From NCBI RefSeq assembly GCF_041477585.1, contig NZ_JBGNYA010000001.1, positions 1,674,001 through 1,738,000 of the forward strand: 64,000 nt of DNA, written 5' to 3'. The translations under genes were made by a program, and so were the position numbers. The notes below the pieces were generated by a model. The model was not told the origin of the DNA and ran no database searches. It saw nothing but the letters and a program-made list of their open reading frames with translations. The DNA comes from Halobellus sp. MBLA0158 (GTDB taxonomy: Archaea; Halobacteriota; Halobacteria; Halobacteriales; Haloferacaceae). Positions 8,358-15,764 of the stretch are shown here, one piece after another (within the stretch, counting starts at the first letter, position 1; each line of letters opens with the position of its first letter).

Positions 8358-9773
8358 ATGTCGAAAGACGATATCCACGAACGAATCGAAGCGCGCCGGA
8401 CCGATCTCGTCTCGCTGACGAGGGAACTCTGGGAGCATCCGGAACTCGCTCTCCAGGAGACGAAGTCCGCCGAACTACTTGCGACCACGCTCTCCGAGGA
8501 GGGGTTCGAGGTCGACCGCGGCGTCGGCGGGATGCCGACGGCCTTCGTCGCCACCTACGGCGACGAGGGGCCGACGGTCGGGATACTCGGAGAGTACGAC
8601 GCGTTGCCCGGGCTCTCCCAGAAGCCGGTCTCCCACCGCGAACCGGTCGCGGCGGGCGAACCGGGCCACGGGTGCGGTCACAACCTCTTCGGTGTCGGAA
8701 GCCTCGGCGCCGCGGTCGCGGTAAAGGAGGCGATCGAGTCCGGTGACCTCTCCGGAACGGTACGCTACTACGGCTGTCCGGCCGAGGAAACCCTCGTAGG
8801 CAAAGTCTATATGGCGCGCGCGGGCGCGTTCGACGACCTCGACGCCGCCATCACCTGGCATCCGAGTCACGTTTCGGCGCCTTGGAAGGGGCGGTCGCTT
8901 GCGATGAACTCGATCGAGTACACGTTCGAGGGGCAGTCGGCCCACGCCGCCCAGTCCCCGGAGTCCGGACGGAGCGCGCTCGATGCCGTCGAACTGATGA
9001 ACACCGGCGTGGAGTTTATGCGGGAACACGTCCCCGAGGATGCCCGTATTCACTACTCGATCACCGACGGCGGCGGGGCACCCAACGTCGTTCCGGCGGA
9101 AGCATCCGTCTGGTACTTCGTGCGCGCGCCGACCCGAGACACGGTCGAGCGCATCACCGAGTGGGTCGACGACGTCGCCGAGGGCGCGGCGCTGATGTCC
9201 CAGACGACCGCCGAACGACGCTTCCTGACTGGGTGTTACGACTACCTCGCGAACGACACCATCTCCGACGTCCTCCTCTCGAATATGCGCGACCTCGGCG
9301 CCATCGAGTACTCTGAGGCCGACAGGGAGTTCGCGGCGGAGTTGCAGTCGACGCTCGCCGCGGAGACGATCGAGAGCCGCCTGGCGGACCTCCCGGACGA
9401 CGAGCGGGAGGCGGCCGCAGAACGGTCACTGCACGCCCGGCCGATGGCCTCGTTCGACGAGGGGACCGTGATGAAGGGGTCGACGGACGTCGCCGACGTC
9501 AGTTGGATCACGCCCGTCGCCCAGTTCTGGGCGGCGTCGTGGCCGGTCGGGACGCCCGCACACACCTGGCAGGCGGTCGCCGCGAACGGCGACTTCGCGG
9601 CGAAGTCCGCGGTGTACGCGGCCAAAGTCCTCGCCGGGACCGCCTACGACCTCCTCGCCGATCCGTCGATTCTGGAACGGGCGGCCGAAGAGCTCGAATC
9701 GACCCGGTCCCAGGAGTACGAGAGTCCGCTCCCACAGACCGCGGAGCCGCCCACGGACATTGAGGTGAGCTGA
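8358..9773 (+). CDS. M20 family (M20D, AbgB-like) amidohydrolase
   Basis: A 471-residue zinc-dependent hydrolase. The metal and catalytic motifs are GHGCGHNLFG at about residues 104-113, PAEETLVGK with the catalytic Glu, and ITWHPSH. An insert dimerisation domain starts near NSIEYTFEGQSAHAAQSPESGRSALDA. The overall pattern is that of p-aminobenzoyl-glutamate hydrolase subunit B and related amide hydrolases rather than ArgE/DapE. The start is ATG 8358; a longer in-frame reading from 7998 would overlap dppF heavily and has no homologous extension. It follows the transporter by 53 nt, so it probably hydrolyses an amide bond in the imported compound in the cytoplasm. Confidence 0.9.
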   Translation: MSKDDIHERIEARRTDLVSLTRELWEHPELALQETKSAELLATTLSEEGFEVDRGVGGMPTAFVATYGDEGPTVGILGEYDALPGLSQKPVSHREPVAAGEPGHGCGHNLFGVGSLGAAVAVKEAIESGDLSGTVRYYGCPAEETLVGKVYMARAGAFDDLDAAITWHPSHVSAPWKGRSLAMNSIEYTFEGQSAHAAQSPESGRSALDAVELMNTGVEFMREHVPEDARIHYSITDGGGAPNVVPAEASVWYFVRAPTRDTVERITEWVDDVAEGAALMSQTTAERRFLTGCYDYLANDTISDVLLSNMRDLGAIEYSEADREFAAELQSTLAAETIESRLADLPDDEREAAAERSLHARPMASFDEGTVMKGSTDVADVSWITPVAQFWAASWPVGTPAHTWQAVAANGDFAAKSAVYAAKVLAGTAYDLLADPSILERAAEELESTRSQEYESPLPQTAEPPTDIEVS

Positions 9774-9774
9774 G

Positions 9775-9825
9775 ATGTGCGGAATCCCCACCGCCCTCGG
9801 TTCCACCGGGAGTGATGCGCCGTGA
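9775..9825 (+). CDS. Possible 16-codon linking ORF
   Basis: ATG 9775 follows the amidohydrolase stop by one base. The 16-residue frame ends in TGA 9823-9825, which overlaps the GTG start of the creatininase gene (GTGA). It could carry ribosomes to the next start. It is too short for any homology claim, and a chance frame is equally possible. A second ORF with the same arrangement occurs at 10557-10628. Confidence 0.2.
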   Translation: MCGIPTALGSTGSDAP

Positions 9826-10553
9826 GTGACGACTCCGAGTACCGTCTGGAGCAGATGACCTGGGAGGACGCGGCGGTCGCGTTCGAGACTGCGGATTACG
9901 TCGTCCTCCCCTGCGGAAGCACCGAACAGCACTCGCTGCACCTCCCCACGTCAGTCGACACCTTGCGCTCGTCGTACCTCACGGACGAACTGGCCGAGCG
10001 CGCCCCCGCATACGACCTCGAACTGCTCGTGCTCCCGCCGCTCCCGTACGGCTATTCCGAGCACCACCTCCCGTTTGCGGGGACCATCACGCTCGATGCC
10101 GACACCTACCAGAACGTCATCGTCGAGATCGGGCAGTCGGCGAAGGAACACGGCGCCGAGCGGTTCCTGATCACGAACTTCCACGCGGGCAACATCGAGC
10201 CCCACAAGCTGGCGATCGACCGCCTCCAGCGCGACCACGGCCTCCCGACGCGCTACGTCAACTGGACTGACTTCGCCCGGGACACGCTCGAAGAGCGCTT
10301 CGGCGACGAGTGGGGTCACGCGGGCGAACACGAGACGAGCGTCATCGAGCATTACCGCCCGGATCTGGTACGCCAAGAGAAGAAACAGCCACAGACGATG
10401 CACGACGCGGACGACTCGGAGGCCTTTCGCTACTTCGACGATCTCACCGTCGAGGGCGGCCTCGGAGACCCGACGGCCTCGGATCCGGAGTTCGTCGCCG
10501 AGGTCATCGCGGAGACGACAGACACGATACTGGCAGACCTCACGGTCGAATAG
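9822..10553 (+). CDS. Creatininase family protein
   Basis: A 243-residue member of the creatinine amidohydrolase fold, which also includes riboflavin-pathway FAPy deformylase (ArfB) and mycofactocin MftE. Metal ligands are visible in GSTEQHSLHLPTSVD (Glu35, His37, Asp46). The EHHLPFAGTITLD block is present. The usual NGHGGN reads NFHAGN here, and GHAGEHETS supplies the second metal-site Glu. The enzymes open cyclic or linear amides. Context (importer, M20 hydrolase, NodB-fold protein) points to amide or imide degradation rather than riboflavin synthesis. The start is GTG 9822. The true substrate is unknown. Confidence 0.88.
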   Translation: MSDDSEYRLEQMTWEDAAVAFETADYVVLPCGSTEQHSLHLPTSVDTLRSSYLTDELAERAPAYDLELLVLPPLPYGYSEHHLPFAGTITLDADTYQNVIVEIGQSAKEHGAERFLITNFHAGNIEPHKLAIDRLQRDHGLPTRYVNWTDFARDTLEERFGDEWGHAGEHETSVIEHYRPDLVRQEKKQPQTMHDADDSEAFRYFDDLTVEGGLGDPTASDPEFVAEVIAETTDTILADLTVE

Positions 10554-10556
10554 GAG

Positions 10557-10628
10557 ATGCGCGCACACACACCCGATCGGCGATCGGAGGCGCGGGGGAA
10601 GCACCCACTGAACGGTGAGCTTCGATGA
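10557..10628 (+). CDS. Possible 23-codon linking ORF
   Basis: ATG 10557 lies three bases after the creatininase stop and is preceded by GGAG. The 23-residue frame ends in TGA 10626-10628, overlapping the next ATG at 10625 (ATGA). As with 9775-9825, this would bridge two genes by coupled termination and re-initiation. Coding status is unproven. Confidence 0.25.
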   Translation: MRAHTPDRRSEARGKHPLNGELR

Positions 10629-11440
10629 GCCGTGCGACAGTCTGTCTCACCGTCGACTTCGATGGCGTCTCCTCGTGGATCCACTCCTTCGACGAGGGCG
10701 ATAGCCCGACGAATCTCTCTCGCGGGCTCTTCGGCGTCGACGTCGGCGCCCCCCGCCTGCTCGACCTCTTTGACGAGCACGGCGTGACGACGACCTGGTT
10801 CGTCCCCGGCCACACCGCCGAGAGCTTCCCCGAGGCGGTCGAATCGGTGTGGGCGGCCGGTCACGACATCCAACACCACGGGTGGTCGCACACGCGACCG
10901 GGCACGTACCCCGACGCCGCGAGCGAACGAGCCGACATCAGACGCGGTATCGAGGCCATCGAGGCGCTCACGGGGCGTCGCCCCACGGGCTACCGGTCGC
11001 CGTCCTGGGACTTCTCCGAGCACACGCTCTCGCTTCTCCAGGAGCTCGGGTTCGAGTGGGACTCCAGCCAGATGGGCCGGGAATTCCGACCTTATCGGCT
11101 CCGTGAAGGGTGGAAGGCTTCCCCTGATGCGCCGTTCGAGCGCGGTGAGGAGACGGCCCTCGTCGAGATTCCGGTGTCTTGGCAGCGCGACGATTTCCCC
11201 GCGTTCGCGTTCGACCGCCGGCGCGGCTTCGCCGACGAACGCGCCGTGTTCGATATGTGGCTCGCGCAGTTCGAGTGGATGTACCGGAACGTCGACGGTG
11301 GCGTCTACGTGCTCACGGTCCATCCGCAGATAATGGGGTACAGCCACCGACTCGAACGCCTCGAATCGCTCATCGAAACTGTCGCGGAGTATCCGGACAC
11401 GGAGTTTGTGACTCTCGACTCGGTCTCCGATCGCTTCTGA
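10625..11440 (+). CDS. Polysaccharide deacetylase-fold hydrolase (NodB domain; possible cyclic imide/amide hydrolase)
   Basis: A 271-residue protein with the CE4/NodB fold. The catalytic TVDFDG Asp pair is at residues 9-14, the metal-binding HHGWSH at about 80-85, a GYRSPSWDFS block follows, and a terminal VLTVHPQIMGY histidine motif is present. There is no signal peptide, so it is cytoplasmic and unlikely to act on wall polymers. Intracellular relatives include PuuE-type allantoinase and cyclic imide hydrolases. The position as last gene of an operon with an M20 hydrolase and a creatininase supports a role in ring-amide opening. That is inference. Confidence 0.85.
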   Translation: MSRATVCLTVDFDGVSSWIHSFDEGDSPTNLSRGLFGVDVGAPRLLDLFDEHGVTTTWFVPGHTAESFPEAVESVWAAGHDIQHHGWSHTRPGTYPDAASERADIRRGIEAIEALTGRRPTGYRSPSWDFSEHTLSLLQELGFEWDSSQMGREFRPYRLREGWKASPDAPFERGEETALVEIPVSWQRDDFPAFAFDRRRGFADERAVFDMWLAQFEWMYRNVDGGVYVLTVHPQIMGYSHRLERLESLIETVAEYPDTEFVTLDSVSDRF

Positions 11441-11481
11441 GGTACGATTCGGATTGGAAGCGATTCGAGTCGGTACGTGAT

Positions 11482-11555
11482 GGGCGCTGCAGGATTTGAA
11501 CCCGCGACAACTTGGTCCGAAGCCAAGCACTCTGTCCAAACTGAGCTAAGCGCCC
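11482..11555 (-). tRNA. tRNA-Arg (anticodon TCG)
   Basis: Read on the minus strand, 74 nt fold into a full cloverleaf. The acceptor stem is GGGCGCT/AGCGCCC. The anticodon stem CTTGG/CCAAG encloses the loop CTTCGGA with anticodon TCG. The T-arm contains GGTTCAAATCC. CCA is not encoded. It should decode CGA and wobble-related arginine codons. No intron interrupts the anticodon loop. It is separated from the convergent deacetylase gene by 41 nt. Confidence 0.95.
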
Positions 11556-11581
11556 TCGTTTCTGGATACCGACGTGGGGCG

Positions 11582-11589
11582 GTTTAAAC
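11582..11589 (-). promoter_or_regulatory. TATA box of the tRNA-Arg gene
   Basis: The minus strand reads GTTTAAAC centred about 30 nt upstream of the tRNA 5' end, the expected TATA distance in archaea. It lies between the tRNA and the end of the chorismate mutase gene. Confidence 0.6.
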
Positions 11590-11618
11590 CCACGGATTCG
11601 GGGCGGAACCCCCGCCGA

Positions 11619-11975
11619 CTACCGCTTTTCTCGCTGTTCGACCTTGTTCAGTTCGATGAGGAGGCGGAACACGGCCTTCACCAGATTCGAGTCGACGTCG
11701 AACTGCTCGGCGTTCCGGCCGGCGCGTTCCATCACGCGCTCTTCCTGCCCTTCGTCTGTCGTCGGGAGGCCGCGATCGGCCTTGACCTGTGCGACCGAGT
11801 CGGCGACGTAGGTCCGCCGGGCGATCAGCTCGACGATCTCGCGGTCGATGTCTTCGATCTCGACGCGGAGTTCGTCGAGCGACATCTCCTCGGTCTCGAC
11901 GGCCAGTTCCATCTCAGTTCGCTCGGGGCTGCTGTCTCGATTCCGGTCTCGATCTCGGTCTTGGTCTCGGCTCAT
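11619..11975 (-). CDS. Chorismate mutase (AroQ class)
   Basis: A 118-residue protein. Residues 31-118 are a three-helix AroQ chorismate mutase: DELRVEIEDIDREIVELIARRTYVADSVAQVK, then GLPTTDEGQEERVMERA, then LVKAVFRLLIELNKVEQR. It converts chorismate to prephenate for Phe/Tyr synthesis. The first 30 residues are low-complexity (alternating Arg/Asp) and likely disordered. ATG 11975 overlaps the shikimate kinase stop (ATGA), which supports this start despite internal ATGs at 11912 and 11885. It forms a two-gene operon with shikimate kinase. Confidence 0.93.
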   Translation of the reverse strand: MSRDQDRDRDRNRDSSPERTEMELAVETEEMSLDELRVEIEDIDREIVELIARRTYVADSVAQVKADRGLPTTDEGQEERVMERAGRNAEQFDVDSNLVKAVFRLLIELNKVEQREKR

Positions 11976-12829
11976 ACCAGTCGTGCTCCGTCGTTCCGCG
12001 TCGTGGTTCGCCAGGTCCGGCCGCTCCGCCGGTCCCAGCGGTCCTGTACCGCGTCCAGTCCGTCCGCGTCGCCGACGGCGACGACGCTCGGGCCGGTGCC
12101 CGACAGCGACACGCCGGCGACGTGGGGCATCGCCTCGACGGCCGGATCGGGCGAGAAGCCGAGCGCCGCCGAGAAGGCGAGGCCGTTGACCGTCATCGCG
12201 TCGGCGTAGCGGCCGTCGAGCGCGAGGTCGGCGACCAGTTCCGCCATCGGCGCGACGTTCGCACACCGCTCGACGTCGGCGTCGGCGGTGTAGGCGCGCT
12301 CGGCCGGCGTCCAGACGAGGACCTCCCAGTCGACCTCGTCGCGGGCGAGCAGTTCGTCGGCGTCGTTGTCGGTGACGGTGACGCCGCCGAGCATCGAGGC
12401 CGAGGCGTCGTCGAACGCGCCGGTGACGGTGACGCCGACGTCGCGGGCGGCCTCGACGCCGAGCCGACACGCCTCGATGGGGTCCGGGTCCGCGCCCAGG
12501 GCGTCCGCGGTCGCCAGAACGGTGGCGTTGGCCGCGGCGCTCGAACTCTTGAGACCGGCGGCCATCGGGACGTCGCTCTCGGTGCGGACCGTCCCGCCGG
12601 AGACGTCCCCGCTCCCGTCGCCGTAGGTCTCGATCGCGCGTTCGACACAGCGTTCGATCAGCCGGGTGTCGGCCTCCGGGTCCTCGGCGACTTCGCTCTC
12701 GACGGCGCCCGAGTCGTCGAGGTCGACCGAGGCGGTCGTCTCGGCGTCGATAGCGAACGCCGAGCCGGTGCCCGTCGAGAGGGCGTTCAGCACCGTTCCC
12801 GCCCCGAGGGCGACTGCGCGGCCGTGCAT
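11972..12829 (-). CDS. aroK: Archaeal shikimate kinase (GHMP family)
   Basis: A 285-residue GHMP-superfamily kinase, unrelated to bacterial AroK. The ATP-binding motif PMAAGLKSSSAAANA is at about residues 89-103, the N-terminal GAGTVLNALSTGTGSAFAID block is family-typical, and the C-terminal GVSLSGTGPSVVAVG glycine loop is present. It phosphorylates shikimate at the 3-position in the chorismate pathway. The downstream chorismate mutase overlaps by four bases, so the operon spans two aromatic-pathway steps. Confidence 0.94.
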   Translation of the reverse strand: MHGRAVALGAGTVLNALSTGTGSAFAIDAETTASVDLDDSGAVESEVAEDPEADTRLIERCVERAIETYGDGSGDVSGGTVRTESDVPMAAGLKSSSAAANATVLATADALGADPDPIEACRLGVEAARDVGVTVTGAFDDASASMLGGVTVTDNDADELLARDEVDWEVLVWTPAERAYTADADVERCANVAPMAELVADLALDGRYADAMTVNGLAFSAALGFSPDPAVEAMPHVAGVSLSGTGPSVVAVGDADGLDAVQDRWDRRSGRTWRTTTRNDGARLV

Positions 12830-12899
12830 ACAGGGTTGCTATCGAGCGGCGTGAAAGGTGTAGCGATCGACGATGAGGGATCGGTGCGGGCGCGGGCCC

Positions 12900-13436
12900 C
12901 TACGCGTCGGCACCTTCGCGGCGGACGAGTCCGAGCACGCGCCAGGTGACGACCGTCTCGCCGTCGGGCGCGCGTCCCGTCACGTCGACGTCGACGTGGC
13001 CGCGTCCGGGGTCGGATTCGGAGGGGCGCTTGGCCGCGACTTCGACGGTCACGCCGAGTTCGTCGCCGGGGCGGACCGGGCGATACCACCGGAGATCGTC
13101 GACGCCGCGACCGCCCAGGAAGGCGATCCGGCCGAAGAACGCCTCGGTCGCGAGGCGGTTGCACGCACAGAAACTGTGGAGCCCGCTGGCGACGAGGCCG
13201 TCGAAGGGCGCCGCGTCGTCGACGTCGTCGGACACGTGGAACGGCTGCGGGTCGTAGTCGGACGCGAAGGCGACGATCGAGTCGCGGGAGAACTCGACCG
13301 TCCGGTCGGCCTCGAAGCGGTCGCCGACCGCGAGGTCCTCGTACGTCAGCCGTCCGCGAGAGCTCTGCGACCCCGGCTCTGACTCTGACTCCGATTCCGG
13401 CTCCGACTCGCCGGGATCGTCCGACTGCTCGGTCAT
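12900..13436 (-). CDS. MaoC-like (R)-specific enoyl-CoA hydratase/dehydratase
   Basis: A 178-residue protein. After an acidic Ser/Glu-rich tail of about 30 residues comes a single hot-dog domain: LTYEDLAVGDRFEADRTV, then the hydratase motif ASDYDPQPFHVSDD with the catalytic Asp/His pair, then GLVASGLHSFCACNRLA. Such proteins hydrate trans-2-enoyl-CoA or act in related acyl-CoA chemistry. The acyl substrate is not evident from the neighbours. The gene shares a strand with aroK but is separated by 70 nt. Confidence 0.88.
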   Translation of the reverse strand: MTEQSDDPGESEPESESESEPGSQSSRGRLTYEDLAVGDRFEADRTVEFSRDSIVAFASDYDPQPFHVSDDVDDAAPFDGLVASGLHSFCACNRLATEAFFGRIAFLGGRGVDDLRWYRPVRPGDELGVTVEVAAKRPSESDPGRGHVDVDVTGRAPDGETVVTWRVLGLVRREGADA

Positions 13437-13542
13437 ACCTCGGTTCTCGGCGCCGGGGGTGAAAGCGACTGCGCTCGCGGGAGAGGGGCCGCGATGGCAC
13501 CGCGGCCGAAGACACTTGTTCGACGGCCGGAGTGGGTGAGGT

Positions 13543-14958
13543 ATGGTCCCCCCGAACGCCGGCTCACCGGCCCCCGGCGACGGACAGCCCCCGCTCCGCG
13601 AACGGGCCGCGAGCGCGCTCACCCGCCGACGCATCCTCCTCGCCGGCGGCGGCCTGATCGGCGCAGGCGCGCTCGGACGGCTCCGCACTGCGACGCCCGA
13701 CGCGCTCCGGGTCGCCGAGGGCGTCTGGCCCTTCGCCGACCGCGACTCGGCGCGGACGAGCGCGGCCCCGGCCGCGACGCCGCCCACCGATCCCGAGGTG
13801 GCGTGGCGACGAGAGCCGGTACCCGTCGTCGACTCCCTGATCGCGGGTCCGGAGCGGCTCTACGCCGGCAGCGGAGAACGGGAGGGCGAGCCGCCGCGAG
13901 TGGCCGCGCTCGACCGCGTCGACGGCGACGTTCTGTGGACCGTCACTGCGCCGGGGGCACGACTCGCCTACGCCGACGGCTCGGTGTTCGCGACGGGAGC
14001 GACGATCGACGGACCGGACTCCGGCGCCGACGACGGGCCCCGCGACGCCGTCGCGCGCCTCGACGCCACCACCGGCGAGACCGGCTGGCGGCGGCCCCTC
14101 CGCAACGCCGGCGAGCGCCTCCTCGTCACCCGCCGGACGGTCTACGTCGGCTCCCACGACGGGCTCGCCGCGTTCGGCAGGGACGACGGACGATCGCTCT
14201 TCCGCGCGCGGCTCCTCGGGGGGCCGACGACCCCCCTGCTCGCGGACGGCTCCCTCGTCGTCGCCGGCGGGAGCGTCGGCCGGTACGCCGGGCGCCGGTG
14301 GAGCGACGTGGTGCTGAAGCGGCTCTCGGAGCCGGTCTGGTCGCGGCAGCCGATCGGCTACACGCTGGACCCGACGGTCGTCCGCGGGGCGACCGGACGC
14401 GGCGTCGCGACCGGCTCCTTCGGCCTGTTCGACGGGGAGGGAACGGCGCTCCGGACGCACGCCCTCGCGGACGGCACGCGAGAGTGGCACGCGGTCGAGG
14501 TGGAGCGACTCCCGGATCCGACGGTCGTCAAGGAGCTCGCGAGCGCCGGCGACCGACTGTATCACGGCGTCCGAACCGGAACCGACGCCGACCGCGCTCG
14601 TCGGGTCGTATGTCGGGACGCGTCCACCGGGGCGGTGCGCTGGCGCCGATCGCTCCCGAACTGGCTCCGGGAAGTCGTCGTCGCGGGCGACCTTGTGCTC
14701 GCGGGCACGCGACTCGACGCCGTCGCGGCCGGATCGCCCAGCGGGCCGGACGGATCGGACAGCGACGGGAGCGGCTCGGAGCCGTCGCCGGGGCGGGTCA
14801 CCGCGCTCTCGACTGGCGGCGAGGTCCGCTGGCGGCACCGGATCGGGGGCGCGGTCTCCCAGGTCGTTCCGGTCAGCGACCGGGTGTTCGTCGGAACCGA
14901 CGACCTCGACTACGGCGGCCGAAGCGGCGCCGCGGGTCGGGTCGTCGCGCTCGAATAG
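13543..14958 (+). CDS. Tat-exported PQQ-like beta-propeller protein
   Basis: A 471-residue protein. A twin-arginine signal (TRRRILLAGGGLIGAGALG, about residues 27-45) lacks a lipobox cysteine, so the product is secreted or anchored by its N-terminal helix. The rest is built of PQQ/BamB-type repeats, each with an alternating pattern such as VAALDRVDGDVLWTV, VARLDATTGETGWRR and VVCRDASTGAVRWRR, enough for a six- to eight-bladed propeller. No enzyme partner is adjacent. A scaffolding or binding role is most likely, and a quinoprotein enzyme role is not supported by any visible catalytic site. Confidence 0.85.
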   Translation: MVPPNAGSPAPGDGQPPLRERAASALTRRRILLAGGGLIGAGALGRLRTATPDALRVAEGVWPFADRDSARTSAAPAATPPTDPEVAWRREPVPVVDSLIAGPERLYAGSGEREGEPPRVAALDRVDGDVLWTVTAPGARLAYADGSVFATGATIDGPDSGADDGPRDAVARLDATTGETGWRRPLRNAGERLLVTRRTVYVGSHDGLAAFGRDDGRSLFRARLLGGPTTPLLADGSLVVAGGSVGRYAGRRWSDVVLKRLSEPVWSRQPIGYTLDPTVVRGATGRGVATGSFGLFDGEGTALRTHALADGTREWHAVEVERLPDPTVVKELASAGDRLYHGVRTGTDADRARRVVCRDASTGAVRWRRSLPNWLREVVVAGDLVLAGTRLDAVAAGSPSGPDGSDSDGSGSEPSPGRVTALSTGGEVRWRHRIGGAVSQVVPVSDRVFVGTDDLDYGGRSGAAGRVVALE

Positions 14959-15030
14959 GGCCTCGGCCCCGGTCTTCCTCACAGATCGGTCATCGCGTCC
15001 CTTTTGAGCGCGCCGACCGAATCGCGAGGT

Positions 15031-15498
15031 ATGAGCGCCCGCAACGACGTCCCGCCGGACACCGTCGGCGTCGACCTCCTCGACCACGGCGTCGAGGTAG
15101 AGTACACCGACGGCCGCACGACGCTGTACCGGGGCGTCCCAGAGCCCGTCACCGACACCCTCACCACGCCCCCGAAGAAGGAGACGCACGTCCTCGTCAC
15201 CGACCCGACCGAGACCGAAGGCGTGATGCTCTACGTGAACGACCTCAAGACCCACGACGACGTCCTCGACTCGACCGGCGTCGGCCGGGTCATCCTCGAC
15301 GAGGGCGAAGAAGAGGAGATCTTCCCGGGGGTCACCGTCCGCCGCCTCGGCGGGATGCGAAACGAGATCGAGGCCGATCCCGCGGTCGCCCGCGGTCGCG
15401 TGTTCGTGTTCGTCGAGGACGACTGGAGCGAGTCCTCCTACGAGTTCGTCGCGGAGGACGCAGTAGACGATACCGACGCCGACGCGAACGAGGCCTGA
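15031..15498 (+). CDS. Conserved haloarchaeal protein (DUF5796-like)
   Basis: A 155-residue acidic protein. The conserved core reads VGVDLLDHGVEVEYTDGR, then LYRGVP, then ETHVLVTDPTETEGVMLYVNDLKTH, and a C-terminal GRVFVFVEDDWSE block. I recognise it as a family found widely in Halobacteria, probably DUF5796, with no known function. It has no signal or membrane segments. ATG 15031 is preferred over an in-frame TTG at 15004. The next small gene starts two bases after its stop. Confidence 0.8.
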   Translation: MSARNDVPPDTVGVDLLDHGVEVEYTDGRTTLYRGVPEPVTDTLTTPPKKETHVLVTDPTETEGVMLYVNDLKTHDDVLDSTGVGRVILDEGEEEEIFPGVTVRRLGGMRNEIEADPAVARGRVFVFVEDDWSESSYEFVAEDAVDDTDADANEA

Positions 15499-15500
15499 CG

Positions 15501-15731
15501 ATGGCGCTCAGAAAGGCCTGGAACTCGCTGGACAGGAGCACGGTCGGGAGCGCCCCCGACGCCTACGGGCTCGTCGAGTTCGGCGACGCGGAAGGAAACG
15601 TCGTCCGGGCGGAGGCGGGCTTTCTCCCGGATCTGCTCCGCGAGGAACTGGCCTACGGCGACGCCGAACAGGTGCGCTGGGAGCGCGCGCAGTCGAAGGA
15701 CCACGCCGAGCGGTTGCTGGACGAGCGGTAG
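15501..15731 (+). CDS. Small conserved haloarchaeal protein
   Basis: A 76-residue soluble protein beginning two bases after the stop of the upstream gene, so the two are probably cotranscribed. It has a mixed alpha/beta look (YGLVEFGDAEGNVVRAEAGFLPDLL, then a charged C-terminal helix). I do not recognise a function. Base and codon use match the chromosome. The tight spacing and continuous third-position GC support a real gene. Confidence 0.7.
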   Translation: MALRKAWNSLDRSTVGSAPDAYGLVEFGDAEGNVVRAEAGFLPDLLREELAYGDAEQVRWERAQSKDHAERLLDER

Positions 15732-15764
15732 CGGGAGAGGGAAAGACGGCGAACGGGGCGCGGC

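Noticed and set aside
9775-9825. MCGI start of a class II glutamine amidotransferase
   Set aside because: The frame stops after 16 codons and no downstream continuation is found in any frame; likeness is chance.
9822-10553. FAPy deformylase of riboflavin/F420 synthesis (ArfB)
   Set aside because: Same fold, but operon context is an importer and amide hydrolases; the riboflavin gene ribH lies elsewhere at 54291.
11936-11972. GGTCTCGATCTCGGTC-type repeat as CRISPR or regulatory repeat
   Set aside because: It encodes the Arg/Asp-rich N-terminus of chorismate mutase in frame, and units are too short and imperfect.
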